Shown: positions 17,453-27,221, counted from the stretch's first letter. The stretch is DNA of 64,000 bases from Rhodospirillales bacterium (GCA_016710335.1 JADJXQ010000004.1:1-64000); one strand, 5' to 3'. Made by a program: numbers and translations. The notes: generated by a model not told the origin, from the sequence alone.

Positions 17453-18976
17453 TTACGCGTCCGTCAGGCTAAGGGCGACAAAGCGTGAGTCGCCCTGGCG
17501 CTCGACGAGAAAGAGGACGGCCTTTTTGTCTGAGTTCTTGGCGGCTGCGATTGCGTTGACCACGTCGATCGGCCTCGACACGGGCTGTTTGTCGACAGAG
17601 GTGATGACGTCACCGGGACGAAGTCCCTTCTGTCCGGCTTGCTTGGCACCATCCACATCGACGATCACAACTCCGGAAACCCCTTCATCAAGCTCGAGCC
17701 GCGACCGCGCCTGAGCGTCGAGGGGCGCAATCGCAAATCCCAATTCGTCCAGGGCCTGCGTCTCCGATGCGCCCGACGCTGATGATGCGATCTGCTTCGG
17801 GGCCTCGCCGAGAGTGACGGCCAACGTCATGTCCTTGCCGTCGCGCCACAACTCAAGCTGTTTCTCGACACCAATGCCGGACTCGGCCACGGTGCGGCTG
17901 AGATCACGCGGTCCCTCGATCGCCTTCCCGTCAAAGCGCAGGATGACGTCGCCGCGCTGGATGCCGGCTTTGGCGGCCGCGCTGTCAGCGGTGACTTCGG
18001 CGACCAGCGCGCCGCTTGATGAGTCGAGCCCCAGGCTGTCGGCGATTTCATCGGTAACCGGCTGGATCATGACCCCGAGGAAACCGCGCTCGACGACTCC
18101 CTTCTCCTGGAGTTCCGCCACCACGTCGGCCGCGATATTGGACGGGATCGCGAAACCAATGCCGACGTTGCCGCCGTTCGGCGTATAGATCGCGGTGTTG
18201 ACGCCGATCACTTTCCCGCTCCCGTCAAAGAGCGGGCCGCCGGAATTGCCCTGGTTGATGGACGCATCGATCTGGATGAAATCGTCATACGGGCCGGCGC
18301 CGAGATCACGACCGCGGGCGGAGACGATTCCTGCGGTCACCGTACCATCGAGACCGAACGGGTTGCCCACGGCAACCACCCAGTCGCCGACGCGCGTCGC
18401 ATCCGAATCACCCCATTTCACGACGGGCAGGGCATCATCGCTCTCGAGCCGGAGCACTGCCAGATCGGTTTTTTCGTCGACGCCGACGACCTCGGCATCG
18501 AACGTCCGGCCGTCCTTGAGGGTGATCTTCAGGTTATCCGCGTTACGAATGACATGGTTGTTCGTGACGACGATGCCGTCTTCGTCGACGATGAAGCCCG
18601 ACCCTGTAGCGGCGGCGTGAGGGAGCGTGCCGCCACGGTCGCCTGGCAGGCCGGGCGGCTGCTCGCGGAAGAACCGATCGAAGAACTCGCCGAGCGGCCC
18701 GTCGCGGAACTGCTCGGGCACCTGGAACTGAGGCTCGCCCGTAGCGCTGCCCTGAGGGTGCGACCGAGTGGCTGCGATGCGAACGACTGCCGGGCTGGCC
18801 TCTTCGATCACATCCGCAAAGCTCATGCCCGCAAGCTTGTCCGACGCGTCGCGCGCCTCCACGGAGGGCGACGCCAGGATTGGTGTCGCAACCGCCGCGC
18901 CGACCATGAGCCCGATGGCGAGGATACGACGCTGACGGCGCAAAGGCCGGCAGTAGTTTACGAGCGCTGGTGGCAC
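17453..18976 (-). CDS. degP: Do-like periplasmic serine protease (DegP/HtrA family)
   Basis: Envelope quality-control protease and chaperone. The GTG at 18976 is preceded by AGGAGGG at optimal spacing, which decides the start (507 residues) against an upstream ATG at 19054. A signal peptide runs to about residue 40 (RRILAIGLMVGAAVATPILA). The trypsin-like domain has the triad His in TNNHVI, Asp in KTDLAVLRL and Ser in GNSGGPLF. A LoopA-like insertion rich in Pro/Arg precedes it. Two PDZ domains follow, the first with GFLGVMIQPV and the second beginning near LGFAIAPLD. It has its own terminator. Confidence 0.95.
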   Translation of the reverse strand: MPPALVNYCRPLRRQRRILAIGLMVGAAVATPILASPSVEARDASDKLAGMSFADVIEEASPAVVRIAATRSHPQGSATGEPQFQVPEQFRDGPLGEFFDRFFREQPPGLPGDRGGTLPHAAATGSGFIVDEDGIVVTNNHVIRNADNLKITLKDGRTFDAEVVGVDEKTDLAVLRLESDDALPVVKWGDSDATRVGDWVVAVGNPFGLDGTVTAGIVSARGRDLGAGPYDDFIQIDASINQGNSGGPLFDGSGKVIGVNTAIYTPNGGNVGIGFAIPSNIAADVVAELQEKGVVERGFLGVMIQPVTDEIADSLGLDSSSGALVAEVTADSAAAKAGIQRGDVILRFDGKAIEGPRDLSRTVAESGIGVEKQLELWRDGKDMTLAVTLGEAPKQIASSASGASETQALDELGFAIAPLDAQARSRLELDEGVSGVVIVDVDGAKQAGQKGLRPGDVITSVDKQPVSRPIDVVNAIAAAKNSDKKAVLFLVERQGDSRFVALSLTDA

Positions 18977-19434
18977 GGAAGCCCTCCTGTAAAGCGTTTC
19001 GTTAGTGTCGACGTGGGCGCCGAGGCGGCCGACGACTGATGGAGATCTGGGCACACCAGCTTACGTACGACTTGCCGATTGATTACATTTTGTTCATGAG
19101 GCGAGGTGTCCGGGACCGTCGTATGCTCGGTCGCGGCCGGCGGTCGCGGGTGCGTCTCGGACGTGTTGAAGCGCCTTGTGGCGCACCGTTTCAGGTTGTA
19201 TCATCTCGTATGTTCGCTACTGTCATACGCTTGGCTCATCCGTCTGGGGCCGCGCGACCTTCTTCGCTCTCCGGCTGTTGTTGAAACTAAGCACTGCAGG
19301 TCCATGAACGTCACGCCCGCCCGCGGATGTCGCGGCTACCCGCGCGAATTGAGCGGTGAATCCACTGTCGCTGCCCGGCCGCGGGTCATGCGCAGGATGA
19401 GAGACTTCGGTCTCGGCAGATCGGGTGCAGCGCA
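18977..19434. other. divergent promoter region, no gene seen
   Basis: About 458 bases between the minus-strand protease and the plus-strand polysaccharide island. It must carry promoters for both. I see no structured RNA, no convincing repeat and no supported gene. Confidence 0.5.
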
Positions 19435-20922
19435 TTGAGCCTCAACAGGCGAATGGCTGTCGGCGCATTCTGGATGATCAGCAAGCGATTCAGCACCCAG
19501 GGCTTGCGGTTCGTCAGCACCATCATCCTCGCCCGGATCTTGAGTCCGGAAGATTTCGGCATCCTCGCCATGGCGGCGATGATCCTGCATTTCATCGAAG
19601 CTATTTCGGATCCGACCTTCGAGGTGCAAATCTTGAAGAAGGACAAGGTGGATCCGCGGCTCTATGACACCGTTTGGACGTTCCAGGTCATCCGCGGGTT
19701 CCTAATTGCAACGCTGCTGTTGGTCTTGGCGCCGTTTCTCGCGGATTTCTTCAGCGAGCCGAGGCTGGATCAGGTTTTGCTGCTCGTTGCGCTGACGCCG
19801 GTCATCGATGGATTCAAGAACGTCGGCCTGGTTCTGTTCGAAAAGGACATGAACTTCAAGAAGCAGTTTTTGGTGGAGACGGCCAGCGTGTTCGCCTCCG
19901 CGGTTGTGGCCATTACGCTTGGGCTGTTGATGCGGACGTACTGGCCGTTGATCATCGGCATGGTCGTGGCGAGCGCCACCCGCTTCGCTCTGAGCTACGC
20001 CATGCACCCATATCGCCCGCGGCCGTCGCTGTTCGGCTGGCGCGACACCATAGGAATCGGCGCCTGGTTGCTGGTCAGCCGAATCTGCAGTTTCATCGAG
20101 TCCAAGGCTGGCGACTTCGCGGTCGGCCGTCTGATCGGGACCGCCGCGCTCGGCTATTTCAGCATTGCCTTCCGGCTTTCGGACATCGCCACTCAGTCCT
20201 TGATGGCGCCGGCGCGGAGGGTCCTGTTGCCGGGCTACGCCAAGATGGCGAACGACCCGCGGCTGCTCCAGTCGAGCTTCCTCGACGTGCTCTCGGTCAT
20301 GCTCATCATCGGTGCTCCGGTCGGCGCAGGCATGGCGCTGACTGCGGAGCCGCTGGTGGAGGTGCTGCTCGGTTCGAAGTGGCAGCCGGCGGTTCCGCTG
20401 ATCCAGATACTGGGTATATTCGGGATCGTGACCGTCTGTGTCGGCAACATCGAGCCGACGATGCTGGTGTTGGACAAGGCGCGCCTGTTCGTCACCGTTC
20501 GCGCTGCTTCGACGATCGTGCTGCTGCCGGTGGTGTATTGGGGCTGCGCAGTCGGCGGTGCGATCGGCGCGGCTTGGGCGCTGTTGGCGACGTCGCTGGT
20601 GCGTCTCTCCATGCTGTGGGCTCTCGCGCTGTACAATCTCGACCTGTCGGTGGTGCCGCTGCTTCGCGCCGTGTGGCGAACGCTGGCTGCGGTCGGGGTG
20701 ATGTCTCTGGTCGTGACAGGGCTGAAGACCGCCTTTCCCGATTCGGAGTCATTCTCACAGAACCTTGTCGAGCTCCTCTCCCTCACCGTGGCCGGTGCTG
20801 CGAGTTACGTGGTCTCGCATTTGCTTCTGTGGCTGGGCAGTGGTAAACCGAGTGGCGGAGAACAGCGCATTCTGTCGCTGGTCCATGTCCTTCGCGCCAA
20901 AAGAAATCTCCGCAGCGCGTGA
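19435..20922 (+). CDS. oligosaccharide flippase (Wzx/MOP superfamily)
   Basis: Inner-membrane protein predicted to flip lipid-linked glycan units to the periplasm. The 495 residues have about 12-14 hydrophobic segments. The N-terminus (SLNRRMAVGAFWMISKRFS, FVSTIILARILSPEDFGILAMA) is characteristic of the polysaccharide-synthase/flippase family. The TTG at 19435 gives this typical N-terminus; an ATG at 19453 is the alternative, with AGG just before it. It opens the polysaccharide island, and the following glycosyltransferase gene begins within about 45 bases. Confidence 0.9.
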   Translation: MSLNRRMAVGAFWMISKRFSTQGLRFVSTIILARILSPEDFGILAMAAMILHFIEAISDPTFEVQILKKDKVDPRLYDTVWTFQVIRGFLIATLLLVLAPFLADFFSEPRLDQVLLLVALTPVIDGFKNVGLVLFEKDMNFKKQFLVETASVFASAVVAITLGLLMRTYWPLIIGMVVASATRFALSYAMHPYRPRPSLFGWRDTIGIGAWLLVSRICSFIESKAGDFAVGRLIGTAALGYFSIAFRLSDIATQSLMAPARRVLLPGYAKMANDPRLLQSSFLDVLSVMLIIGAPVGAGMALTAEPLVEVLLGSKWQPAVPLIQILGIFGIVTVCVGNIEPTMLVLDKARLFVTVRAASTIVLLPVVYWGCAVGGAIGAAWALLATSLVRLSMLWALALYNLDLSVVPLLRAVWRTLAAVGVMSLVVTGLKTAFPDSESFSQNLVELLSLTVAGAASYVVSHLLLWLGSGKPSGGEQRILSLVHVLRAKRNLRSA

Positions 20923-20965
20923 TCCGCAATCGGTCCAAGATGTGCAACGGGCAGAAACTGAAGCC

Positions 20966-21733
20966 ATGACGGCCACAGATGATCTGGTCTCCGTTGTCAT
21001 GCCCAATTTCAACGGCGCCCGCTTCATTGACCACGCGATGCATTCGGTTCTGAACCAGGCCTATGAGACCCTGGAGCTGCTGGTCTGTGACGACGGCTCG
21101 ACGGACGATAGCAGGGAACGGGTGCAGGCGCTTGCGAGCAGGGACAAGCGCGTCCGACTCCTCGTCAATGCCGAAGGCAAGGGTCCAGGGGCGGCACGGA
21201 ACTATGCGACGACGGCGGCGCGGGGACGCTATATCGCCTTCCTCGACAGTGACGATATCTGGGAACGAGACAAGCTGTCGCTGCAGCTGGGTCTTATGCG
21301 GGAGGAACACTCGCCGCTGTCGTATACGGCGCTTCGCAAGATGGACGACCAGGGTTGCTTTATTTCGGGCGTCATAGCGGTGCCTGATCGGACCGATTAC
21401 CGAACCCTGCTCAAAAGCAACGTCATCGCTTGTTCCTCGGCGGTCTACGACGTCAGCAAAGTCGGAAAACGATACATGCCGTTCGTTGATAAGAGCGAAG
21501 ATTTTCCGCTGTGGTTGGGGATCCTCAAGGAAGGCCACGTGGCAGTCGGACGCACAGAACCGCTGCTTCGATATCGCGTTCACGCGACGTCGTATTCGGC
21601 TAACAAACTTCGCGCCGCGGCGTGTTATTGGCAGATACTGAGGCAAATTGAGCACTTGAGCATGGCCCAAAGTGTTTATTACTTTGCGCATTATGCTGTT
21701 ATTTCAGGTTCTAAATTCCTTAAGAAGACCTAG
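20966..21733 (+). CDS. family 2 glycosyltransferase
   Basis: GT-A fold sugar transferase of 255 residues, predicted to act at the cytoplasmic face of the membrane on a lipid-linked acceptor. The N-terminal VSVVMPNFNGARFI, the VCDDGSTDDSRE block, the AARNYATTAARGRYIAFLDSDD block (DXD-type metal site) and a later DKSEDFPLW segment are typical. The ATG at 20966 starts the recognisable domain; the frame is open upstream into the flippase gene. The C-terminus is AT-richer and ends within the reading frame of the next gene's upstream region. Confidence 0.88.
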   Translation: MTATDDLVSVVMPNFNGARFIDHAMHSVLNQAYETLELLVCDDGSTDDSRERVQALASRDKRVRLLVNAEGKGPGAARNYATTAARGRYIAFLDSDDIWERDKLSLQLGLMREEHSPLSYTALRKMDDQGCFISGVIAVPDRTDYRTLLKSNVIACSSAVYDVSKVGKRYMPFVDKSEDFPLWLGILKEGHVAVGRTEPLLRYRVHATSYSANKLRAAACYWQILRQIEHLSMAQSVYYFAHYAVISGSKFLKKT

Positions 21734-21764
21734 CAATGCGTGCAGTTCGCCTTCAGCTTCAAGT

Positions 21765-23069
21765 ATGGTCGTGGTAGCAGTGTCCAACGAAACTCTCGCA
21801 GTCCGCTCGCTCGATCCTTCATCCGAAGCATCCTCAGGAGGCTTGGTTTTTGCCTCGTCCGGCGATCTTTCGGACCGCGGCGCTGCGGCGCTCGACGGCT
21901 GCGGCATCGTCTACTTCGGCAACGCCTGGACCGCGGAAAATCGCACCAGCAGCCACCACATCGCACGGCGGCTCGCCACACGGTTTCCACTGCTGTACGT
22001 CGAGTGTCCCGGAATGCGGCCGCCCACCACTCAATATCGGGACGTGCGCAAGCTCTGGCGGACGCTGTCCCACACTATCCAAGCGCCGCGGCGACTGAGT
22101 GAGCACATGTGGTTGTGCACGATTCCGCAACTTCCGTTTGCGAGATTGCCCGGTGTTCCGTTCCTGAACCAGAGTTTCGGCGCGGCGGCAGTTCGAAACG
22201 CGATTGCGCGTGTCGGTTTCAAGCGCATTATCCTCTGGTTTGTTGTTCCCCATCCGGGCTATCTGGCGGGACGTCTCGGCGAGGCGCTCTCGGTGTACTA
22301 CTGCATCGACGACTACGCTGCGCATCCAGGTGTCGATCAGGACGCGATCCAGCGCGCGGATGCGGAGTTGACGCGCATGGCGGATCAGGTTTTCGTGGCG
22401 CCTCCCGGATTACTGGAAGCCAAGCAGCAACTCAATCCGCACACCCTGTTTTCGCCACATGGGGTTGATGTGGACCTGTTCGCGCAAGCCATTTTGCCTG
22501 AAACTCCAATCGCTCCCGCCGCTGCATCGCTGCGGCACCCGGTGGTCGGTTTCTTTGGATTGCTCGGAGAATGGATCGATGTGCCGCTTCTCGTGCGGAT
22601 TGCCGAGGCGCATCCAGAATGGACGTTGCTCATCGTCGGCCGTGTGGCGGCCGACGTCACGCGCCTGAAAGAGCACGGCAACGTCACCTTCGTCGGGCCG
22701 CAACCCTATGAAGAGCTTCCACAATGGGCAAAGGCATTCGACGTCGCGGTGATCCCGTACTTGCGCAACCGTCAGGTCATCAATGCCAATCCGCTCAAGC
22801 TGCGGGAGTACCTGGCGACGGGCAAGCCCGTGGTTGCGGTGTCCACCCCCGAGATAGATCGATTTGGCGACTGCGTCCGCGTCGCCGCCGACGCTGCAGA
22901 CTTCGTGACGAAAATAGAGGAGGCGCTTGACCGGGATACGCCTGAGCAACAGGCAAGCCGCATGAACGCGGTCCGCGCCATGACCTGGGACGCTCGCGTC
23001 GAGGAAACCGTTGGCGCGGTCGGGCAGGCCCTGCGCCGCAAAAACGATCACGCCCATAAGGATCTTTAA
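21765..23069 (+). CDS. GT-B type glycosyltransferase (GT1/GT4-like)
   Basis: Predicted sugar transferase of 434 residues from the ATG at 21765. The first 30 residues are low-complexity, so the true start may be later. N-terminal half: GIVYFGNAWTAENRTSSHHIARRLA and YVECPGMRPP. C-terminal half: FSPHGVDVDLF, VVGFFGLLGEWIDVPLL, WTLLIVGRV, VTFVGPQPYEELPQWAKAFDVAVIPY and the acceptor/donor motif NPLKLREYLATGKPVVA. These are the marks of a glycosyltransferase with a Rossmann pair. Its stop codon overlaps the start of the fusion gene. Confidence 0.87.
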   Translation: MVVVAVSNETLAVRSLDPSSEASSGGLVFASSGDLSDRGAAALDGCGIVYFGNAWTAENRTSSHHIARRLATRFPLLYVECPGMRPPTTQYRDVRKLWRTLSHTIQAPRRLSEHMWLCTIPQLPFARLPGVPFLNQSFGAAAVRNAIARVGFKRIILWFVVPHPGYLAGRLGEALSVYYCIDDYAAHPGVDQDAIQRADAELTRMADQVFVAPPGLLEAKQQLNPHTLFSPHGVDVDLFAQAILPETPIAPAAASLRHPVVGFFGLLGEWIDVPLLVRIAEAHPEWTLLIVGRVAADVTRLKEHGNVTFVGPQPYEELPQWAKAFDVAVIPYLRNRQVINANPLKLREYLATGKPVVAVSTPEIDRFGDCVRVAADAADFVTKIEEALDRDTPEQQASRMNAVRAMTWDARVEETVGAVGQALRRKNDHAHKDL

Positions 23070-25150
23070 TGCCTTCCAGCCCAATCCAGACTCTGCGCGT
23101 CGGCGTCGTCGGCGCCGGCTATGTCAGCAAATACCATCTAAGCGCTCTGAAGACCCTCGACTTCGTGGAGATCGTCGGCGTTGCGGACGTTGACGCCGAT
23201 CTCGCCCGACAGGTCGCTCGCAAGTTCGGCGTGCCGTTCACCTGCACGTCGCTGACCGAATTGGCCAGTCAGCGCCCGAACGCGATCTACATTCTGACTC
23301 CCCCTGCCACCCATTTGGCGCTGACCCTCGAGGCGTTGGATCTTGGCTGCCACGTCTTGGTGGAAAAGCCGATGGCGGAGCGGGCGGAGGATTGCGATCG
23401 CATGATCGAGCGCGCGCGCGAGAAAGGCCTCGTGCTTTCGGTCAACCATTCGGCGCGGCTCGACCCCGTGGTCCTGCAGTCTCTTAGCCGCCTGCGTGAC
23501 GGGGCCTGCGGAACGCCGCTCGAGGTGGATTTCTTCCGAAGCTCCCAGTATGAACCCTACGGCGGCGGGCCGCGGCCGGCCATGTACCGCAAGGGCTCCT
23601 ATCCGTTCCAGGATCTGGGTGTTCACGGCCTTTATCTGCTTGAAGCATACTTGGGTGAGATTCGAAAGCTGGACGTGGACTACCGTGGGACCGGCTTTGA
23701 GCCGAACCTGGTGTTCGATGAGTGGCGCGCGTTCGCCGACTGCGAGCGCGGGGTGGGGCGGATGTACATCTCGTGGAACGTCCGACCGATGCCGAACCGG
23801 ATCGAGGTCTTCGGCACTGGCGGCACCCTCAAGGTCGACTGCTTCATGCAGACGCTGATCGGCAGCCGCAACCTGCCCGGCCCCAAGTTCCCGCAGATGG
23901 TTGCCTCTACCGCGGCGAACGGTTTCAAAGAAGCGTTCGCGGTGATGTGGAACACGGTGCAGTTCGCCCTCGGGCGACTCAAGCCGTCGCCCGGCATTTA
24001 CAAAGGGGCGCTCGATTTCGCGACCGCATTGCACGAAGGGAAGGCGCCGCCGGTTTCAGCCGAGGAAGGGAGACGCATAGTCGCGCTGATGGAGGATGTG
24101 TGCGTCAGGGCCGACGCGGACGCGGATCGGCGGCGCGAGCAGGCGCTGGCGCCGCTTGCGCCGTGTCCGGTGCTGGTGACCGGCGCGGCCGGCTTTCTCG
24201 GTAATGCTCTTCTCAAGCGCCTCCTCGCCGACACGGACGGCCCGATCAGGGTTCTGGTGCGCCGGCCGACGCCGTTCCTGCAGGACAACCCGCGCATCCA
24301 GGTTGTGTGCGGAGACCTCGGCGACCCCGAGATCGTCGACCATGCGGTCCAGGGGATACAGCGCATCTTCCACGTCGGTGCGGCTATGAAGGGTGGCCCG
24401 CAGCAGTTTCAGGCCGGCACCGTATGGGGAACAAAGAACATCATCGAGTCGTCATTGCGCCACGGGGTGCAGCGCATTGTCTATGTAAGCTCAGTGAGTG
24501 TTTTGGATCACGCCGGGCACCGCCCCGGCACACCGGTTACGGAAGATGCGCCACTGGAGCCCCATCCTGAGCGTCGCGGCAGCTACACGCAAACCAAGCT
24601 GGAGGCCGAGACCCTGGTACGCAAGGCCGTCAAGACGCGCGGTCTGCCGGCGGTCATCCTGCGGCCCGGCCAGATCTTCGGACCGGGGGCGGAGGGCGTC
24701 GCTCCTCCTGGGATCATCGGTATCGGCGGTCGCTGGATCGTCGTCGGCGACGGCGAACGGCGACTGCCGCTGGTCTACGTGGAGGACGTGGTGGACGCCT
24801 TGTTGTATGCGGCAGACAAGGAGGGCATAGACGGCGAGGTGATCAACGTGGTTGATCCGGCGCCGGTAACCCAGCGCCATTATGTTGCGCGGGCGCAAGC
24901 GGCGGGCGTCTCTGCCGCAAAGCCACACTACGTGCCGCAGCCCGTCATGATGGCGCTGGCGGCAGGCGTCGAGGTGCTGGGACGGGTTCTCGGACGGGGC
25001 GTCCCGCTGACACGCTACCGCATTCGCTCGATCCGTCCGCTGGCGGAATTTAGCGTTGAAGCGGCGCGCACCAAGCTTGGCTGGACCCCCCGAGTTGGTG
25101 CGGATGCCGGGCTGAAGACGACATTCCGAGCCAGCGACGCCTCAGGTTGA
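23069..25150 (+). CDS. fusion of Gfo/Idh/MocA oxidoreductase and NAD-dependent epimerase/dehydratase (SDR)
   Basis: A 693-residue protein with two complete enzyme modules. Residues 8-345 are a Gfo/Idh/MocA dehydrogenase: VGVVGAGYVSKYH (11-23), EKP (99-101) and DLGVHG (182-187), whose His matches the family catalytic position. Residues 366-690 are an extended SDR: VTGAAGFLG (370-378), YVSSVSV (472-478), and the Tyr506-xxx-Lys510 pair. Both active sites look intact. Together they could carry out consecutive oxidation and epimerisation or reduction of a nucleotide sugar for the island. The gene starts on the stop codon of the upstream glycosyltransferase. The substrate is unknown. Confidence 0.9.
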   Translation: MPSSPIQTLRVGVVGAGYVSKYHLSALKTLDFVEIVGVADVDADLARQVARKFGVPFTCTSLTELASQRPNAIYILTPPATHLALTLEALDLGCHVLVEKPMAERAEDCDRMIERAREKGLVLSVNHSARLDPVVLQSLSRLRDGACGTPLEVDFFRSSQYEPYGGGPRPAMYRKGSYPFQDLGVHGLYLLEAYLGEIRKLDVDYRGTGFEPNLVFDEWRAFADCERGVGRMYISWNVRPMPNRIEVFGTGGTLKVDCFMQTLIGSRNLPGPKFPQMVASTAANGFKEAFAVMWNTVQFALGRLKPSPGIYKGALDFATALHEGKAPPVSAEEGRRIVALMEDVCVRADADADRRREQALAPLAPCPVLVTGAAGFLGNALLKRLLADTDGPIRVLVRRPTPFLQDNPRIQVVCGDLGDPEIVDHAVQGIQRIFHVGAAMKGGPQQFQAGTVWGTKNIIESSLRHGVQRIVYVSSVSVLDHAGHRPGTPVTEDAPLEPHPERRGSYTQTKLEAETLVRKAVKTRGLPAVILRPGQIFGPGAEGVAPPGIIGIGGRWIVVGDGERRLPLVYVEDVVDALLYAADKEGIDGEVINVVDPAPVTQRHYVARAQAAGVSAAKPHYVPQPVMMALAAGVEVLGRVLGRGVPLTRYRIRSIRPLAEFSVEAARTKLGWTPRVGADAGLKTTFRASDASG

Positions 25151-26070
25151 AATCAGATCTTGGCGCAGACCACGACGGGGCGGCGATGACTTCGATGGGA
25201 TGTAATCCCCCGGTCTCTTTCATTACCACCTGCTTCAACGGCGGGGACGTGATCGAGCAGGCGGTCCGCTCCATGGAGGCAGTGGACTGGCCGGCGAAGC
25301 AGATCGTGCTGCTCAATGACGGGTCGACAGACCGTACCGCCGAAATTTGTCGGGCGCTGGCCGCGGACAATCCGGACATCACCTTTCTCGACCGGCCGAG
25401 GCTGGGACGCGGTCGCGCCCTGAATGAGGCGCTGGCCGCTGCCTGTGGCACCTACATTGCGATCAACGACGCCGATGACGTGAGCTTGCCCCACCGCCTA
25501 GTGGCAACCGTTCCGTATCTGGAAGATAATCCCGAGCTGGGCCTTCTGGCGACGGACGTTCATTTCGTGCCGCATACGGAGTGGGCGGAGCGATTGACCG
25601 CTCTTCCTGATGACACAACCACGGGCAGAACTCTTCGCTGGATCGAGCCGGTAGAAATTTATGGCGAGAACTTCATTGCCGCGTCTTCCATCGTATTCAG
25701 ACACGATGTTGCCTGCAGGGTAGGCGGATTCAACGAGCGGATATCGTGTTCAATCGACTACGATTTCTACTTTCGCGTCATGACGTGCGCCCGCATGGCG
25801 TTTCTCGACTTCCCGACCGTCGCGCACCGCAGCGGCTTCGCATACCCTACTTTCTTTCGCAGCCTGCCGGCGAACATCCGTCGGCGGGATACCTTGAGCG
25901 TCCTGGCGTTCGCCCGACAGCACTTTGACATCCCTCTGAAGAAGCGGATCGTATCGGGGGGAAGAACGCTGATCGACACATACAAGCTGGGTCTGCGCCA
26001 GGGCTTTCCGCGCGCATTCGCGTGGTATCAGGCTGTTAAATCCTTACGGCGGTCACTTCCACAGGCATAA
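25147..26070 (+). CDS. family 2 glycosyltransferase
   Basis: Second GT2 of the island; 307 residues from a TTG that overlaps the fusion gene stop as TTGA. An ATG at 25186 would remove 13 residues and is a reasonable alternative. The domain reads VSFITTCFNGGDVIEQAV, LLNDGSTDRTAEI, LGRGRALNEALAAACGTYIAINDADDV (metal-binding DAD) and a later CSIDYDFYFRVM segment. The C-terminus is basic and may contact the membrane. The domain order fits a sugar transferase for surface glycan assembly. Confidence 0.88.
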   Translation: MKSDLGADHDGAAMTSMGCNPPVSFITTCFNGGDVIEQAVRSMEAVDWPAKQIVLLNDGSTDRTAEICRALAADNPDITFLDRPRLGRGRALNEALAAACGTYIAINDADDVSLPHRLVATVPYLEDNPELGLLATDVHFVPHTEWAERLTALPDDTTTGRTLRWIEPVEIYGENFIAASSIVFRHDVACRVGGFNERISCSIDYDFYFRVMTCARMAFLDFPTVAHRSGFAYPTFFRSLPANIRRRDTLSVLAFARQHFDIPLKKRIVSGGRTLIDTYKLGLRQGFPRAFAWYQAVKSLRRSLPQA

Positions 26071-26239
26071 TGACTACCTTTTTCCTGGCAGAGCCAGTAA
26101 GTCCTGCACGTCGCGCGCATGGGGAACGGCGCAGCACACTCGTGCTCCTGCAATCTGTTGTATCTTGTGGGATACGCAGGATCATTAGAGCAGGGGGTTT
26201 GCCATCAATCCGCGGTCTAACCAGTAATGGACACACAGC

Positions 26240-27109
26240 ATGAGAAATGATGATTTTAGCGTAGATTTCGTAATAGGAGGATGTCGCAAAGCCGGTACAT
26301 CTTGGCTTTATGAAGTTTTAAGATCAAATCCGGAAGTATGTCTTTGCGAAAAAGTAAAAGAAAGCCATTTCTTCACAACCAAGTTTGGAAAAGGGCTTGA
26401 CTGGTACCGCTCGCTGTTCCCAAGCAATTTATCTGGGCTGGCCGTCGGGGAAATCGATCCCTCGATATTCATATTTCCCGAGGCTGTCTCAAATATCAAA
26501 TCAACTTTCCCGGACACGAAGCTGATTTTTATATTACGTCGGCCCCCTGATCTGGCGCATTCGGGTTACATGTTTTCTTTGCGGGAAGGCACAGTGACGG
26601 GAACCGAGCAAGAGCGATGGGAGCAGTCTCCCTATGCGCGCCGCGACGTCTCGTTTTTCACTGTGCTGCGGCCGTTCTATGAGCACTTCGGCGCTGACAA
26701 GATTCTCATCACCATATTTGACGATCTCAAGCAGCATCCTGAAGCGTTTTACAAGCGGGTTTGTGAATTTGTGGGAGTGGAGACGAGTGCCGATCCACTG
26801 TTGTTTTCCCGCAAGTTCAATGCAGCAGCTCGCAGCCGCGTACAATGGCTGACGGCGCCCGTACAGCGACTGAAGCGGCTTGCGCGCCAGACGGATATGC
26901 ACTGGTTGGTGAACACCGCCAAACAATTCGGTGGAAAAAGACTTTTCAATATGTTGTTCCCCGCGGAGAGCACCCGAATCTCACCCGAAATGGAACAGAT
27001 CATCATCCGGGATACATATGATGAAGTTGCAAAAGCCTCCGAACTGATCGGAATAGACTTGGTTTCAATGTGGCGGTACGACAAAGCTCCCGGAGCGCCG
27101 AGCCCATAA
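26240..27109 (+). CDS. sulfotransferase
   Basis: PAPS-dependent sulfotransferase of 289 residues, predicted to sulfate a carbohydrate given its place at the end of the glycan island. The 5'-phosphosulfate loop is RKAGTSWLYEVL (16-27, Lys17), and the 3'-phosphate motif is FILRRPPDLAHSGYMF (97-112, Arg100/101 and Ser108). The first 350 bases are clearly AT-richer than the neighbours (about half A+T in places), with different codon use, which suggests recent acquisition. A gap of about 170 bases separates it from the preceding GT2. Confidence 0.9.
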   Translation: MRNDDFSVDFVIGGCRKAGTSWLYEVLRSNPEVCLCEKVKESHFFTTKFGKGLDWYRSLFPSNLSGLAVGEIDPSIFIFPEAVSNIKSTFPDTKLIFILRRPPDLAHSGYMFSLREGTVTGTEQERWEQSPYARRDVSFFTVLRPFYEHFGADKILITIFDDLKQHPEAFYKRVCEFVGVETSADPLLFSRKFNAAARSRVQWLTAPVQRLKRLARQTDMHWLVNTAKQFGGKRLFNMLFPAESTRISPEMEQIIIRDTYDEVAKASELIGIDLVSMWRYDKAPGAPSP

Positions 27110-27221
27110 GCGGTTTGCAACCAGCCATTAATTAACAGAGGGTTGCCGGCGGACAAGGGCACATCAGCCGCGACTTGCTCAATCGTCAATCATGCAGCCG
27201 GCATCCTCTTTCGTGATTTCG

